From NCBI GenBank assembly GCA_036555065.1, contig DATBLZ010000055.1:1-9688 (forward strand): a stretch of 9,688 nt of DNA, given 5' to 3'. This document shows, one piece after another, positions 1 through 9,688 of the stretch (position 1 is its first letter; each line of letters starts with the position of its first letter). The position numbers and the translations under genes were made by a program. This stretch comes from DATBLZ01 sp036555065. GTDB taxonomy: Bacteria; Pseudomonadota; Gammaproteobacteria; Steroidobacterales; Rariloculaceae. The notes beneath the pieces were generated by a model. The model was given only the letters and a program-made list of their open reading frames with translations. It made no database searches and had not been told where the DNA came from.

Positions 1-142
1 CGTACGCCATGAACGTACCGCCGTACTTCTCCGCCATCACCTTCGTCAACGCCGCCGTCAGCGTCGTCTTCCCATGATCAACATGCCCGATCGTCCCGAC
101 GTTTACGTGCGGCTTCTTCCGCTCAAATTTTGCTTTGGTCAC
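1..142 (-). CDS. tuf: Elongation factor Tu, N-terminal fragment (3' end outside window)
   Basis: EF-Tu is the GTPase that carries aminoacyl-tRNA to the ribosomal A site as a ternary complex. Only the first 47 codons are present and the gene runs off the window edge. The fragment starts like E. coli EF-Tu: a KFERKKPHVNVGTIGH stretch at residues 5-20, then the P-loop GHVDHGKT at residues 19-26, followed by the start of switch I. The start is GTG at 140-142. The next codons match the family N-terminus, and an AGGAG ribosome binding site lies 8 bases upstream and overlaps the fusA stop. Only 11 bases separate it from fusA, so it is the next gene of the str operon and is probably translationally coupled to fusA. 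The segment just after AEKYGG reads TFMAY, where E. coli has AARAF. Whether a second tuf copy exists elsewhere in the genome cannot be told from here. Confidence 0.97.
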   Translation of the reverse strand, partial: MTKAKFERKKPHVNVGTIGHVDHGKTTLTAALTKVMAEKYGGTFMAY

Positions 143-148
143 GTTGTT

Positions 149-155
149 CTCTCCT
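149..155 (-). promoter_or_regulatory. tuf ribosome binding site overlapping the fusA stop codon
   Basis: The minus strand reads AGGAGAG here, with the AGGAG core 8 bases before the tuf GTG. Its first two bases are the last two of the fusA TAG stop (154-156). A ribosome terminating on fusA therefore sits directly on the tuf initiation site, which suggests translational coupling. This site also decides the tuf start in favour of GTG at 142. Confidence 0.8.
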
Positions 156-2250
156 AACCCCTGCGCGCCTTGATGACGCTTTCGGCTACGTTTTTGGGCA
201 CTTCCGCGTAATGCGCGAATTCCATCGTGTACGTCGCTCGGCCTTGGCTCATCGAGCGCAACGTCGTCGCGTAGCCGAACATCTCCGCGAGCGGAACCTC
301 GGCGCGCACGATCTTGCCGGCCGGCGCGTCCTCGAGACCTTGAAGCACGCCGCGGCGACGATTGAGATCGCCGTTGACGTCACCCGTGTAGTCCTCGGGC
401 GTCACGACCTCGACCTTCATGATCGGCTCCAACAGCACGGGCCGCGCTTTCTGCGCGCCCTCCCTGAACGCCATCGAGCCCGCGATCTTGAACGCGATCT
501 CGCTCGAGTCGACGTCGTGATACGAGCCGTCGAATATCGTGACTCGGCAGTCGACGACGGGGTAACCCGCGATGACGCCGTTCGTCATCTGCTCGCGCAC
601 GCCCTTGTCGACCGCAGGGACGTACTCCTTGGGCACGGTTCCGCCGACGATGCCGTTCACGAACTCATAGCCCTGCCCCGGCGCGAGCGGCTCGATGCGC
701 AGGAACACGTGGCCGTACTGCCCGCGGCCGCCCGTTTGCCGCACGAACTTGCCTTCCTGCTCGACGGCGCGGCGCAGCGTCTCGCGATACGCCACTTGCG
801 GCTTGCCGACATTGGCCTCGACGCCGAACTCGCGCCGCATGCGATCGATGATGATCTCGAGATGGAGCTCGCCCATGCCGGAAATGATCGTCTCGCCGGA
901 TTCCTGATCCGTGTGGACGCGGAACGATGGATCCTCCTTCACGAGCTTACCGAGCGCGATGCCGAGCTTCTCTTGATCGGCTTGCGTCTTGGGCTCGACG
1001 GCCACGGCGATCACGGGCTCCGGAAACTCCATGCGCTCGAGAGTGATCACGGCCTTCGGGTCGCTGAGCGTATCGCCCGTGGTGACGTCCTTGAGCCCGA
1101 CGGCTGCCGCGATGTCGCCGGCGCGCACTTCTTTGATCTCGGCGCGCTCGTTCGCATGCATCTGCAACAGGCGGCCAATGCGCTCGCGCTTGCCTTTGAC
1201 GGGATTGAACACGGTGTCGCCCGAGCTCAAGACGCCCGAGTAGACGCGGAAGAACGTCAAGTTGCCGACGAACGGGTCGGTTGCGATCTTGAACGCGAGC
1301 GCCGCGAACGGCGCTTCGTCCGAAGCCGGCCGCGTGCCTTCGGTATCGTTCTCGAGAATCCCCTTGATCGGCGGCAGATCCGACGGCGCCGGCAGGTAAT
1401 CGACGACGGCGTCGAGCACGGCCTGGACGCCTTTGTTCTTGAACGCCGAGCCGCACGTCACGAGCACGATCTCGCTCTTGAGACAACGCGCGCGCAGCCC
1501 GCTGATAATGTCGTCGACCTCGAGCGTCCCGGCTTCGAGATACTTCTTGAGCAACGTCTCGCCGCCCTCGGCCGCCGCTTCGACGAGCTTCTCGCGCCAT
1601 TCGGCGGCCGTCGCGCGCAGTTCCTCCGGCACGTCGGTGTGCGCGAAGCTCACGCCCTGCGTCGAGTCGTCCCACGTGATGCGCTTCATCTTCACGAGGT
1701 CGATGACGCCCGTGAATCGCTCCTCGGCGCCGACGGGGATCTGGAGCAAAACCGGATTGCCGCGGAGCCGCTCTCTGATCTGCCGCACGACGCGAAAATA
1801 ATCGGCGCCCGCACGATCCATTTTGTTGACGAATGCGAGCCGCGGCACGTGATACCTCGTTGCCTGCCGCCAGACGGTCTCGGACTGCGGCTCGACACCC
1901 CCGACGGCGCAAAACACGGCCACGGCACCGTCGAGCACGCGCAGGCTCCGCTCGACCTCGATCGTGAAATCGACGTGCCCGGGCGTATCGATGATGTTGA
2001 TGCGGTGCTCGGGCTTGGACTTGTCCATGCCCTTCCAGAAGCAGGTCGTCGCGGCCGAGGTGATCGTTATGCCGCGCTCTTGCTCTTGCTCCATCCAGTC
2101 CATGATGGCGGCGCCATCGTGGACCTCGCCCATCTTATGGGAGACACCCGTATAGAAAAGAATGCGCTCGGTCGTCGTGGTCTTGCCGGCATCGATGTGC
2201 GCCATGATGCCGATGTTGCGATACCGCTCGATGGGGGTCTTGCGTGCCAC
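154..2250 (-). CDS. fusA: Elongation factor G
   Basis: EF-G is the cytoplasmic translational GTPase that drives mRNA-tRNA translocation and, with RRF, ribosome recycling. From GTG at 2248-2250 the protein has 698 residues, close to the 704 of E. coli. Visible GTPase motifs are the P-loop AHIDAGKT (17-24), switch I with RGITITSAA (59-67), DTPGH (88-92, with the catalytic histidine at 92), NKMD (142-145) and GSA (267-269). Domains II to V follow, including the conserved stretches FVGNLTFFRVYSG, EDPSFRV, GGRGQYGH and SYHDVDSSE. An in-frame ATG lies 57 bases further upstream (2305-2307), but using it would overlap rpsG by 35 bases and add 19 residues unlike EF-G. Homology begins exactly at the GTG (VARKTPIERYRNIG, compared with MARTTPIARYRNIG in E. 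coli). The ribosome binding site is weak, only a GAG 8 bases upstream, so coupling to rpsG 22 bases away is likely. It appears intact and typical of the main fusA type. Confidence 0.98.
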   Translation of the reverse strand: MARKTPIERYRNIGIMAHIDAGKTTTTERILFYTGVSHKMGEVHDGAAIMDWMEQEQERGITITSAATTCFWKGMDKSKPEHRINIIDTPGHVDFTIEVERSLRVLDGAVAVFCAVGGVEPQSETVWRQATRYHVPRLAFVNKMDRAGADYFRVVRQIRERLRGNPVLLQIPVGAEERFTGVIDLVKMKRITWDDSTQGVSFAHTDVPEELRATAAEWREKLVEAAAEGGETLLKKYLEAGTLEVDDIISGLRARCLKSEIVLVTCGSAFKNKGVQAVLDAVVDYLPAPSDLPPIKGILENDTEGTRPASDEAPFAALAFKIATDPFVGNLTFFRVYSGVLSSGDTVFNPVKGKRERIGRLLQMHANERAEIKEVRAGDIAAAVGLKDVTTGDTLSDPKAVITLERMEFPEPVIAVAVEPKTQADQEKLGIALGKLVKEDPSFRVHTDQESGETIISGMGELHLEIIIDRMRREFGVEANVGKPQVAYRETLRRAVEQEGKFVRQTGGRGQYGHVFLRIEPLAPGQGYEFVNGIVGGTVPKEYVPAVDKGVREQMTNGVIAGYPVVDCRVTIFDGSYHDVDSSEIAFKIAGSMAFREGAQKARPVLLEPIMKVEVVTPEDYTGDVNGDLNRRRGVLQGLEDAPAGKIVRAEVPLAEMFGYATTLRSMSQGRATYTMEFAHYAEVPKNVAESVIKARRG

Positions 2251-2272
2251 GTGGATGTCTCGAGCCCATCGC

Positions 2273-2752
2273 TTACCAGCGGTAGTGGGCGAACGCCTTG
2301 TTGGCATCGGCCATTCGGTGGGTATCCTCGCGCTTCTTCACCGCATTGCCGCGATTCTCGGCGGCATCCATGAGCTCGTGCGCCAAGCGCAGCGCCATCG
2401 TCTTTTCCGAGCGCGCACGTGCGGCCTCGATCGCCCAGCGCATGGCGAGCGTCTCACGCCGCGTCGCGCGAACCTCGACGGGGACTTGATACGTAGCACC
2501 GCCGACGCGCCGCGATTTGACCTCGACGGCCGGCTTGATGTTCTCGAGCGCCTGGCCGAGCGTCTCCAACGCGCGCTGCTCGTCGTTGCCCGTGCGCTCG
2601 GCAATCCGATTGAGCGCGCCGTAGACGATCTTCTCCGCGACGGATTTCTTGCCGCGGCGCATGACCATGTTGATGAACTTCGCGAGCATCTGGCTCCCGT
2701 GCTTGGGATCCGGTAAGACGACGCGATGGGGGGCTTGGCTTCTGCGCGACAT
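2273..2752 (-). CDS. rpsG: 30S ribosomal protein S7
   Basis: S7 nucleates assembly of the 30S head by binding the 3' major domain of 16S rRNA, and it contacts E-site tRNA. The product is 159 residues, near the roughly 156 typical of bacteria, and it ends at the usual YRW without the longer tail of E. coli K-12. Diagnostic stretches are LPDPKHGS (13-20), the EVKSRRVGGATYQVPVEV region (77-94), MRWAIEAAR (104-112), MALRLAHEL (119-127) and AVKKREDTHRMA (137-148). The ATG at 2750-2752 is chosen because homology starts at MSRR; an upstream in-frame ATG at 2821 lies inside rpsL and adds 23 unrelated residues. A GAGAG ribosome binding site lies 6 bases upstream. The helix near residues 46-72 is about three residues longer than in E. 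coli. It is 16 bases after rpsL and 22 before fusA. Confidence 0.98.
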   Translation of the reverse strand: MSRRSQAPHRVVLPDPKHGSQMLAKFINMVMRRGKKSVAEKIVYGALNRIAERTGNDEQRALETLGQALENIKPAVEVKSRRVGGATYQVPVEVRATRRETLAMRWAIEAARARSEKTMALRLAHELMDAAENRGNAVKKREDTHRMADANKAFAHYRW

Positions 2753-2768
2753 GTGCAGCTCTCGGGGG

Positions 2769-3143
2769 TTAGGTCTTCGGGCGTTTCGCGCCGTACTTGG
2801 ACCGGCCCTTGCGCCGATCACCGACGCCCGCGCAATCGAGCGTGCCGCGAATCGTGTGGTACCGAACTCCGGGAAGGTCCTTGACGCGGCCGCCGCGGAT
2901 GAGCACGACGGAGTGCTCCTGAAGATTGTGTCCCTCGCCGCCGATGTAGCTCGTGACCTCGAAGCCGTTGGTCAGACGCACGCGCGCTACTTTGCGCATT
3001 GCCGAGTTCGGCTTCTTCGGCGTCGTCGTGTAAACACGCGTACAGACGCCGCGTTTTTGCGGTGAAGCCGCGAGCGCGGGAACGTTGGTCTTCCCGCGGT
3101 TGGTGGTGCGGCCTGTGCGCACGAGTTGATTGGTGGTCGCCAT
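2769..3143 (-). CDS. rpsL: 30S ribosomal protein S12
   Basis: S12 sits at the 30S decoding centre and controls codon-anticodon proofreading; it is the classical target of streptomycin resistance mutations. At 124 residues it has the same length as the E. coli protein. The core is highly conserved: PQKRGVCTRVYTTTPKKPNS (28-47), a VRLTNGFEVTSYIGGEGHN segment (55-73) and RGGRVKDLPGVRYHT (83-97). The residues that give resistance when mutated are wild type, namely K43 (codon 3015-3017) and K88, counting the initiator Met. D89, the usual site of methylthiolation by RimO, is present. The N-terminal arm (residues 9-20) is less lysine-rich than in E. coli, with a GRTTNRGKT segment. An E. coli cysteine just before PQKRG is serine here. 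A GGAAGG ribosome binding site ends 4 bases before the ATG. It is the first gene of the str block and has its own predicted promoter. Confidence 0.99.
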   Translation of the reverse strand: MATTNQLVRTGRTTNRGKTNVPALAASPQKRGVCTRVYTTTPKKPNSAMRKVARVRLTNGFEVTSYIGGEGHNLQEHSVVLIRGGRVKDLPGVRYHTIRGTLDCAGVGDRRKGRSKYGAKRPKT

Positions 3144-3185
3144 TCAGCCTTCCGAACCCTTCCTTGACCTCAAAGAACACGTTCT

Positions 3186-3226
3186 CCAAACAAATAATGG
3201 CCCGTTGCCGTTCAGGCACCCGGGCC
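3186..3226 (-). terminator. Attenuator-like hairpin plus T-rich run in the rpsL leader
   Basis: On the minus strand GGCCCG (3226-3221) pairs perfectly with CGGGCC (3204-3199). An inner TGCC/GGCA stem closes a TGAAC loop, with a small asymmetric internal loop (GG against A). The hairpin is followed at once by ATTATTTGTTTGG. A GC-rich stem followed by a T-rich run is the form of an intrinsic terminator, but the T run is interrupted by A and G, so any termination would be partial. Its place, about 80 bases after the predicted start and about 40 bases before the rpsL ribosome binding site, fits an attenuator. A simple mRNA structure without termination activity is also possible. Confidence 0.4.
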
Positions 3227-3235
3227 AGCAGGAAC

Positions 3236-3265
3236 CCTCGCCAATCATTCGAGTTTCTAGCGAGG
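3236..3265 (-). other. Leader hairpin 2
   Basis: CCTCGC at 3265-3260 and GCGAGG at 3241-3236 on the minus strand form a perfect 6-bp stem with an 18-base loop. It is the middle of three inverted repeats in the predicted rpsL leader. The function is unknown, and the large loop makes the structure less certain. Confidence 0.35.
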
Positions 3266-3277
3266 CTTCAATTAAGG

Positions 3278-3299
3278 CGCGGAACTGGTTGCGTCCGCG
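3278..3299 (-). other. Leader hairpin 1
   Basis: CGCGGA at 3299-3294 and TCCGCG at 3283-3278 on the minus strand form a perfect 6-bp stem with a 10-base loop. It lies just downstream of the predicted transcription start, so it would be the 5'-proximal structure of the str transcript. It could shield the 5' end or form part of an attenuator. No function can be assigned from sequence alone. Confidence 0.35.
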
Positions 3300-3314
3300 T
3301 CGATCAGCCGCGAA

Positions 3315-3343
3315 ATTCTAGGCATGACGCCGCGCAACGTCAA
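3315..3343 (-). promoter_or_regulatory. Predicted sigma-70 promoter of the str operon (rpsL-rpsG-fusA-tuf)
   Basis: The minus strand shows a -35 element TTGACG (3343-3338), a 17-base spacer and a -10 element TAGAAT (3320-3315). Each element differs from consensus at one position and the spacing is optimal. The bases after the -10 are TTCGCGG; such a GC-rich discriminator is typical of ribosomal promoters under stringent (ppGpp/DksA) control. Transcription would start near 3307-3309, giving a leader of about 165 bases before rpsL. The promoter lies about 60 bases beyond the rpoC stop, so it would let the str genes be expressed independently of, or in addition to, read-through from rpoBC. Confidence 0.75.
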
Positions 3344-3357
3344 CAGCGACAGGGCTT

Positions 3358-3391
3358 GGAGGGGGTTCCGGTAACCCGAAACACCCACTCC
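3358..3391 (-). terminator. Strong hairpin just after rpoC; possible terminator or processing signal without a U tract
   Basis: Beginning 9 bases after the rpoC stop, the minus-strand arm at 3391-3376 pairs with 3371-3358 around a GTTA loop. It forms 14 base pairs, one of them G-T, interrupted by two single bulged T residues (3387 and 3383). The stem is GC-rich and should be stable as RNA. The bases that follow (AAGCCCTG) are not T-rich, so it is not a classical intrinsic terminator. It may protect the rpoC mRNA 3' end, pause polymerase, or act as a partial or factor-assisted terminator between the rpoBC and str transcription units. Confidence 0.5.
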
Positions 3392-3400
3392 CGCCCCCCA

Positions 3401-7651
<4,251 letters not shown>

Positions 7652-7657
7652 TGACTA

Positions 7658-7663
7658 CCACCT
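7658..7663 (-). promoter_or_regulatory. rpoC ribosome binding site in the rpoB-rpoC gap
   Basis: AGGTGG on the minus strand lies 6 bases before the rpoC ATG. The remaining bases of the 56-base rpoB-rpoC gap (7652-7707) show no promoter or strong hairpin that I can see, which fits a single rpoBC transcript. An 8-base palindrome, ACTGCAGT, lies just upstream but has no evident role. Confidence 0.7.
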
Positions 7664-7707
7664 ACTGCAGTTAAATCTGTTGAGCCAAGTGCATCCATCG
7701 GTCGCTC

Positions 7708-9688
7708 TCATCGACTAGTGCGGTCGAGCTCGATGTTGATGCCGAGCGAGCGGATTTCCTTGACCAAGACGTTGAACGACTCGGGCATGCCGGCCTGCAT
7801 CTCATGCGTGCCGTCGACGATGTTCTTGTACATCTTCGTGCGGCCTTGCACGTCGTCGGACTTGACCGTCAGCATCTCCTGCAACGTGTACGAAGCCCCG
7901 TACGCCTCGAGCGCCCAAACCTCCATCTCGCCGAACCGTTGGCCGCCGAACTGCGCTTTGCCGCCGAGCGGTTGCTGCGTGACGAGGCTGTACGGTCCCG
8001 TCGAGCGCGCGTGCATCTTGTCGTCGACGAGGTGGTTGAGCTTGAGCATGTACATGTATCCGACCGTGATCGCGCGCTCGAACTTCTCGCCCGTGCGCCC
8101 GTCGTAGAGCGTCGTCTGCCCCGAGCGCGGAAGGCCGGCCATCTCGAGCAGGCTCTTGATCTCGTCCTCGTCGGCACCGTCGAACACGGGCGTCGCAATC
8201 GGCACGCCGTGCTTGAGGTTGCCCGCGAGCTCGAGCACGTCGGCCTCGCTCAAGTCCGAGAGGTCCTCCTTCTGTCCACCGGCTTCGTTGTAGATCCGGT
8301 TGAGGAAACTGCGGACTTTCGCGACGGTCTCGCCGTTCGCGACGAGCTCGCCGATCCTAAGCCCCAACCCTTTCGCCGCCCACCCGAGATGCGTCTCGAG
8401 GACTTGGCCTACGTTCATGCGCGAAGGCACGCCCAAGGGATTGAGCACGATGTCGACGGGCGTGCCGTCCTCCATGTACGGCATGTCCTCGACGGGAACG
8501 ATCGTCGAGATGACGCCTTTGTTGCCGTGCCGGCCCGCCATCTTGTCGCCGGGCTGGACGCGGCGCTTCACGGCCAAGTAGACCTTGACCATCTTGAGCA
8601 CGCCGGGCGCCAGATCGTCGCCTGCCGTGATTTTCTTCTTCTTCTCCTCGAAGCGCCGCTCGAACTCCTGCTGCTGCGAGCGCAGCCGCTCCGCGGCTTG
8701 CTCGAGCTGTGCGTTCGCTTCGTCGTTCTTCACGCGCACCGCGAACCACTGTTCCCGCTTGAGCTCGTCGAGATACGACTTCGTGACCTTGTTGCCGCCC
8801 TTGAGTCCTGCGGGGCCGCCTGCGGCGACCTTGTTGAGCAAGAGCTTCTCGACGCGTTGATAGATGTCGTCCTCGAGAATTCGCTGCTGGTCGCCCAAGT
8901 CCTTCTTCACGGCCTCGAGCTCCTGGCGCTCGACGGCCAACGCGCGCGCGTCCTTCTCGACGCCGTCGCGCGTGAAGACGCGCACGTCGATGACGGTGCC
9001 ATCCATGCCCGGCGGCACACGCAGCGACGTGTCCTTCACGTCCGAGGCCTTCTCACCGAAGATCGCGCGCAGCAGCTTCTCTTCGGGCGTGAGCTGCGTC
9101 TCGCCTTTCGGCGTGACCTTGCCGACAAGGATATCGCCCGCGCTGACCTCGGCGCCGATGAACGCGATGCCGGCCTCGTCGAGCTTCGTGAGCGCCGCGT
9201 CGCCGACGTTCGGAATGTCGGCCGTGACTTCTTCCGGCCCGAGCTTCGTATCGCGCGCGACGCACGTGAGCTCCTCGATGTGGATCGTCGTGAAGCGATC
9301 TTCCTCGACGACGCGCTCCGAGATCAGGATCGAATCCTCGAAGTTGTAGCCGTTCCACGGCATGAACGCGACGAGCAGATTCTGGCCGAGCGCGAGCTCA
9401 CCCATGCTCGTCGACGGGCCGTCCGCGAGCACGTCGCCCTTCTCGATGGCGTCGCCGCCCTTCACGAGCGGCCGCTGGTTGATGCACGTATTCTGGTTCG
9501 AGCGCGTGTACTTCGTGAGGTTGTAGATGTCCACGCCCGCCTCGCCGGCCTGCGTCTCCTCGTCCTTGACGCGCACGACGATGCGCGAGGAGTCGACCGA
9601 GTCGACGAGACCGCCGCGCCGCGCGACGACCGTCACGCCCGAGTCGACGGCCACCGCCCGCTCCATGCCGGTACCGACGAGCGGCGTT
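7708..9688 (-). CDS. rpoB: DNA-directed RNA polymerase subunit beta, C-terminal half (5' end outside window)
   Basis: Beta shares the active site with beta'. About 660 C-terminal codons are present. The reading frame is open to the window edge (TPLVGTGMERAVAVDSG), so the ATG at 9664-9666 is internal and not the start. Visible landmarks are the NLTKYTRSNQNTCINQ region, the FMPWNGYNFEDSILISERVV segment, and the TPKGETQLTPEEKLLRAIF stretch. Next come a charged, coiled-coil-like lineage insertion with a Gly-rich GGPAGLKGGNKV segment, and GDKMAGRHGNKGVIS, which carries the two active-site lysines equivalent to E. coli K1065 and K1073 (first Lys codon 8542-8544). The C-terminal clamp region KAQFGGQRFGEMEVWALEAYG is also present. 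It ends RSLGINIELDRTSR, where E. coli ends in ELEDE. The rifampicin-resistance region lies outside the window, so rifampicin sensitivity cannot be judged. Confidence 0.99.
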   Translation of the reverse strand, partial: TPLVGTGMERAVAVDSGVTVVARRGGLVDSVDSSRIVVRVKDEETQAGEAGVDIYNLTKYTRSNQNTCINQRPLVKGGDAIEKGDVLADGPSTSMGELALGQNLLVAFMPWNGYNFEDSILISERVVEEDRFTTIHIEELTCVARDTKLGPEEVTADIPNVGDAALTKLDEAGIAFIGAEVSAGDILVGKVTPKGETQLTPEEKLLRAIFGEKASDVKDTSLRVPPGMDGTVIDVRVFTRDGVEKDARALAVERQELEAVKKDLGDQQRILEDDIYQRVEKLLLNKVAAGGPAGLKGGNKVTKSYLDELKREQWFAVRVKNDEANAQLEQAAERLRSQQQEFERRFEEKKKKITAGDDLAPGVLKMVKVYLAVKRRVQPGDKMAGRHGNKGVISTIVPVEDMPYMEDGTPVDIVLNPLGVPSRMNVGQVLETHLGWAAKGLGLRIGELVANGETVAKVRSFLNRIYNEAGGQKEDLSDLSEADVLELAGNLKHGVPIATPVFDGADEDEIKSLLEMAGLPRSGQTTLYDGRTGEKFERAITVGYMYMLKLNHLVDDKMHARSTGPYSLVTQQPLGGKAQFGGQRFGEMEVWALEAYGASYTLQEMLTVKSDDVQGRTKMYKNIVDGTHEMQAGMPESFNVLVKEIRSLGINIELDRTSR

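Larger units (their letters stand above)
3144..3308 (-). other. Predicted 5' leader of the str transcript (about 165 nt)
   Basis: This stretch lies between the predicted transcription start (about 3307-3309) and the rpsL ATG. It holds no recognisable gene. It contains three non-overlapping inverted repeats in RNA order: 3278-3299 (6-bp stem), 3236-3265 (6-bp stem) and 3199-3226 (6-bp plus 4-bp stems). The last is followed by a T-rich run and then by the purine-rich rpsL ribosome binding region at about 3148-3165. It is long for a simple leader, so a role in attenuation or protein feedback is possible. That role is inference only, and the extent depends on the promoter call. Confidence 0.5.

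Noticed and set aside
2251..2307. An extended fusA start at ATG 2307, and an extended rpsG start at ATG 2821
   Set aside because: Both would overlap the preceding gene and add residues absent from the families; homology begins at GTG 2250 and ATG 2752.
130..2373. A plus-strand open frame of 747 codons antisense to the whole of fusA
   Set aside because: It mirrors the codon structure of fusA in GC-rich DNA. Its translation is rich in Arg, Asp, His, Leu and Ala with no recognisable domain, and the minus-strand EF-G match is unambiguous.
2818..3219. A minus-strand frame from the leader running into rpsL (starting MPERQRAIICLENV), considered as a leader peptide
   Set aside because: It runs far into rpsL in another frame, has no clear ribosome binding site and no run of regulatory codons.
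8625..8760. Lys/Glu/Gln-rich stretch in RpoB as a possible foreign insertion
   Set aside because: It corresponds to the known lineage insertion found in proteobacterial RpoB before the active-site lysines and is in frame with intact flanks.
9664..9666. ATG at 9666 as the start of a separate rpoB-like gene or split rpoB
   Set aside because: The frame stays open upstream to the window edge with conserved RpoB residues (PLVGTG before the Met), so the gene is only cut by the window.

Overview
This window is a stretch of the conserved bacterial RNA polymerase / ribosomal protein / elongation factor cluster. Every gene lies on the minus strand. In transcription order, from high to low coordinates, they are rpoB (3' part only), rpoC, rpsL, rpsG, fusA and tuf (first 47 codons only). 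All six were recognised from their protein sequences. There is no sign of a mobile element, CRISPR array, tRNA, rRNA or other accessory gene, and almost all of the DNA codes for protein.

The organism is probably a GC-rich proteobacterium, most likely a gammaproteobacterium. RpoC keeps the trigger-loop insertion (SI3), RpoB keeps the lineage-specific insertion before the active-site lysines, and RpoC residues align number-for-number with Escherichia coli over its first 460 positions. Unlike E. coli, the rpoBC block and the str block (rpsL-rpsG-fusA-tuf) are adjacent, as in Pseudomonas and Xanthomonas relatives. Genus cannot be given from this evidence.

Layout: rpoB 3' part (7708-9688); 56-base gap carrying the rpoC ribosome binding site; rpoC (3401-7651); 257-base non-coding boundary (3144-3400); rpsL (2769-3143); 16-base gap; rpsG (2273-2752); 22-base gap; fusA (154-2250, GTG start); 11-base gap; tuf 5' part (1-142, GTG start). 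The products work together. RpoB and RpoC form the catalytic centre of RNA polymerase, S12 and S7 are 30S subunit proteins, EF-G drives translocation and EF-Tu delivers aminoacyl-tRNA.

The rpoC-rpsL boundary is the only region with real non-coding content. Reading downstream from rpoC it holds a strong hairpin just after the rpoC stop, a near-consensus sigma-70 promoter (TTGACG, 17-base spacer, TAGAAT) with a GC-rich discriminator, and a leader of about 165 bases with three successive hairpins. The last of these is followed by a T-rich run and looks like an attenuator. The rpsL-rpsG gap is too short to hold an E. coli-type S7 feedback site, so control of the str genes may sit in this leader instead. 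I found no previously undescribed system in the window; the findings are regulatory observations and small protein differences in a housekeeping locus.
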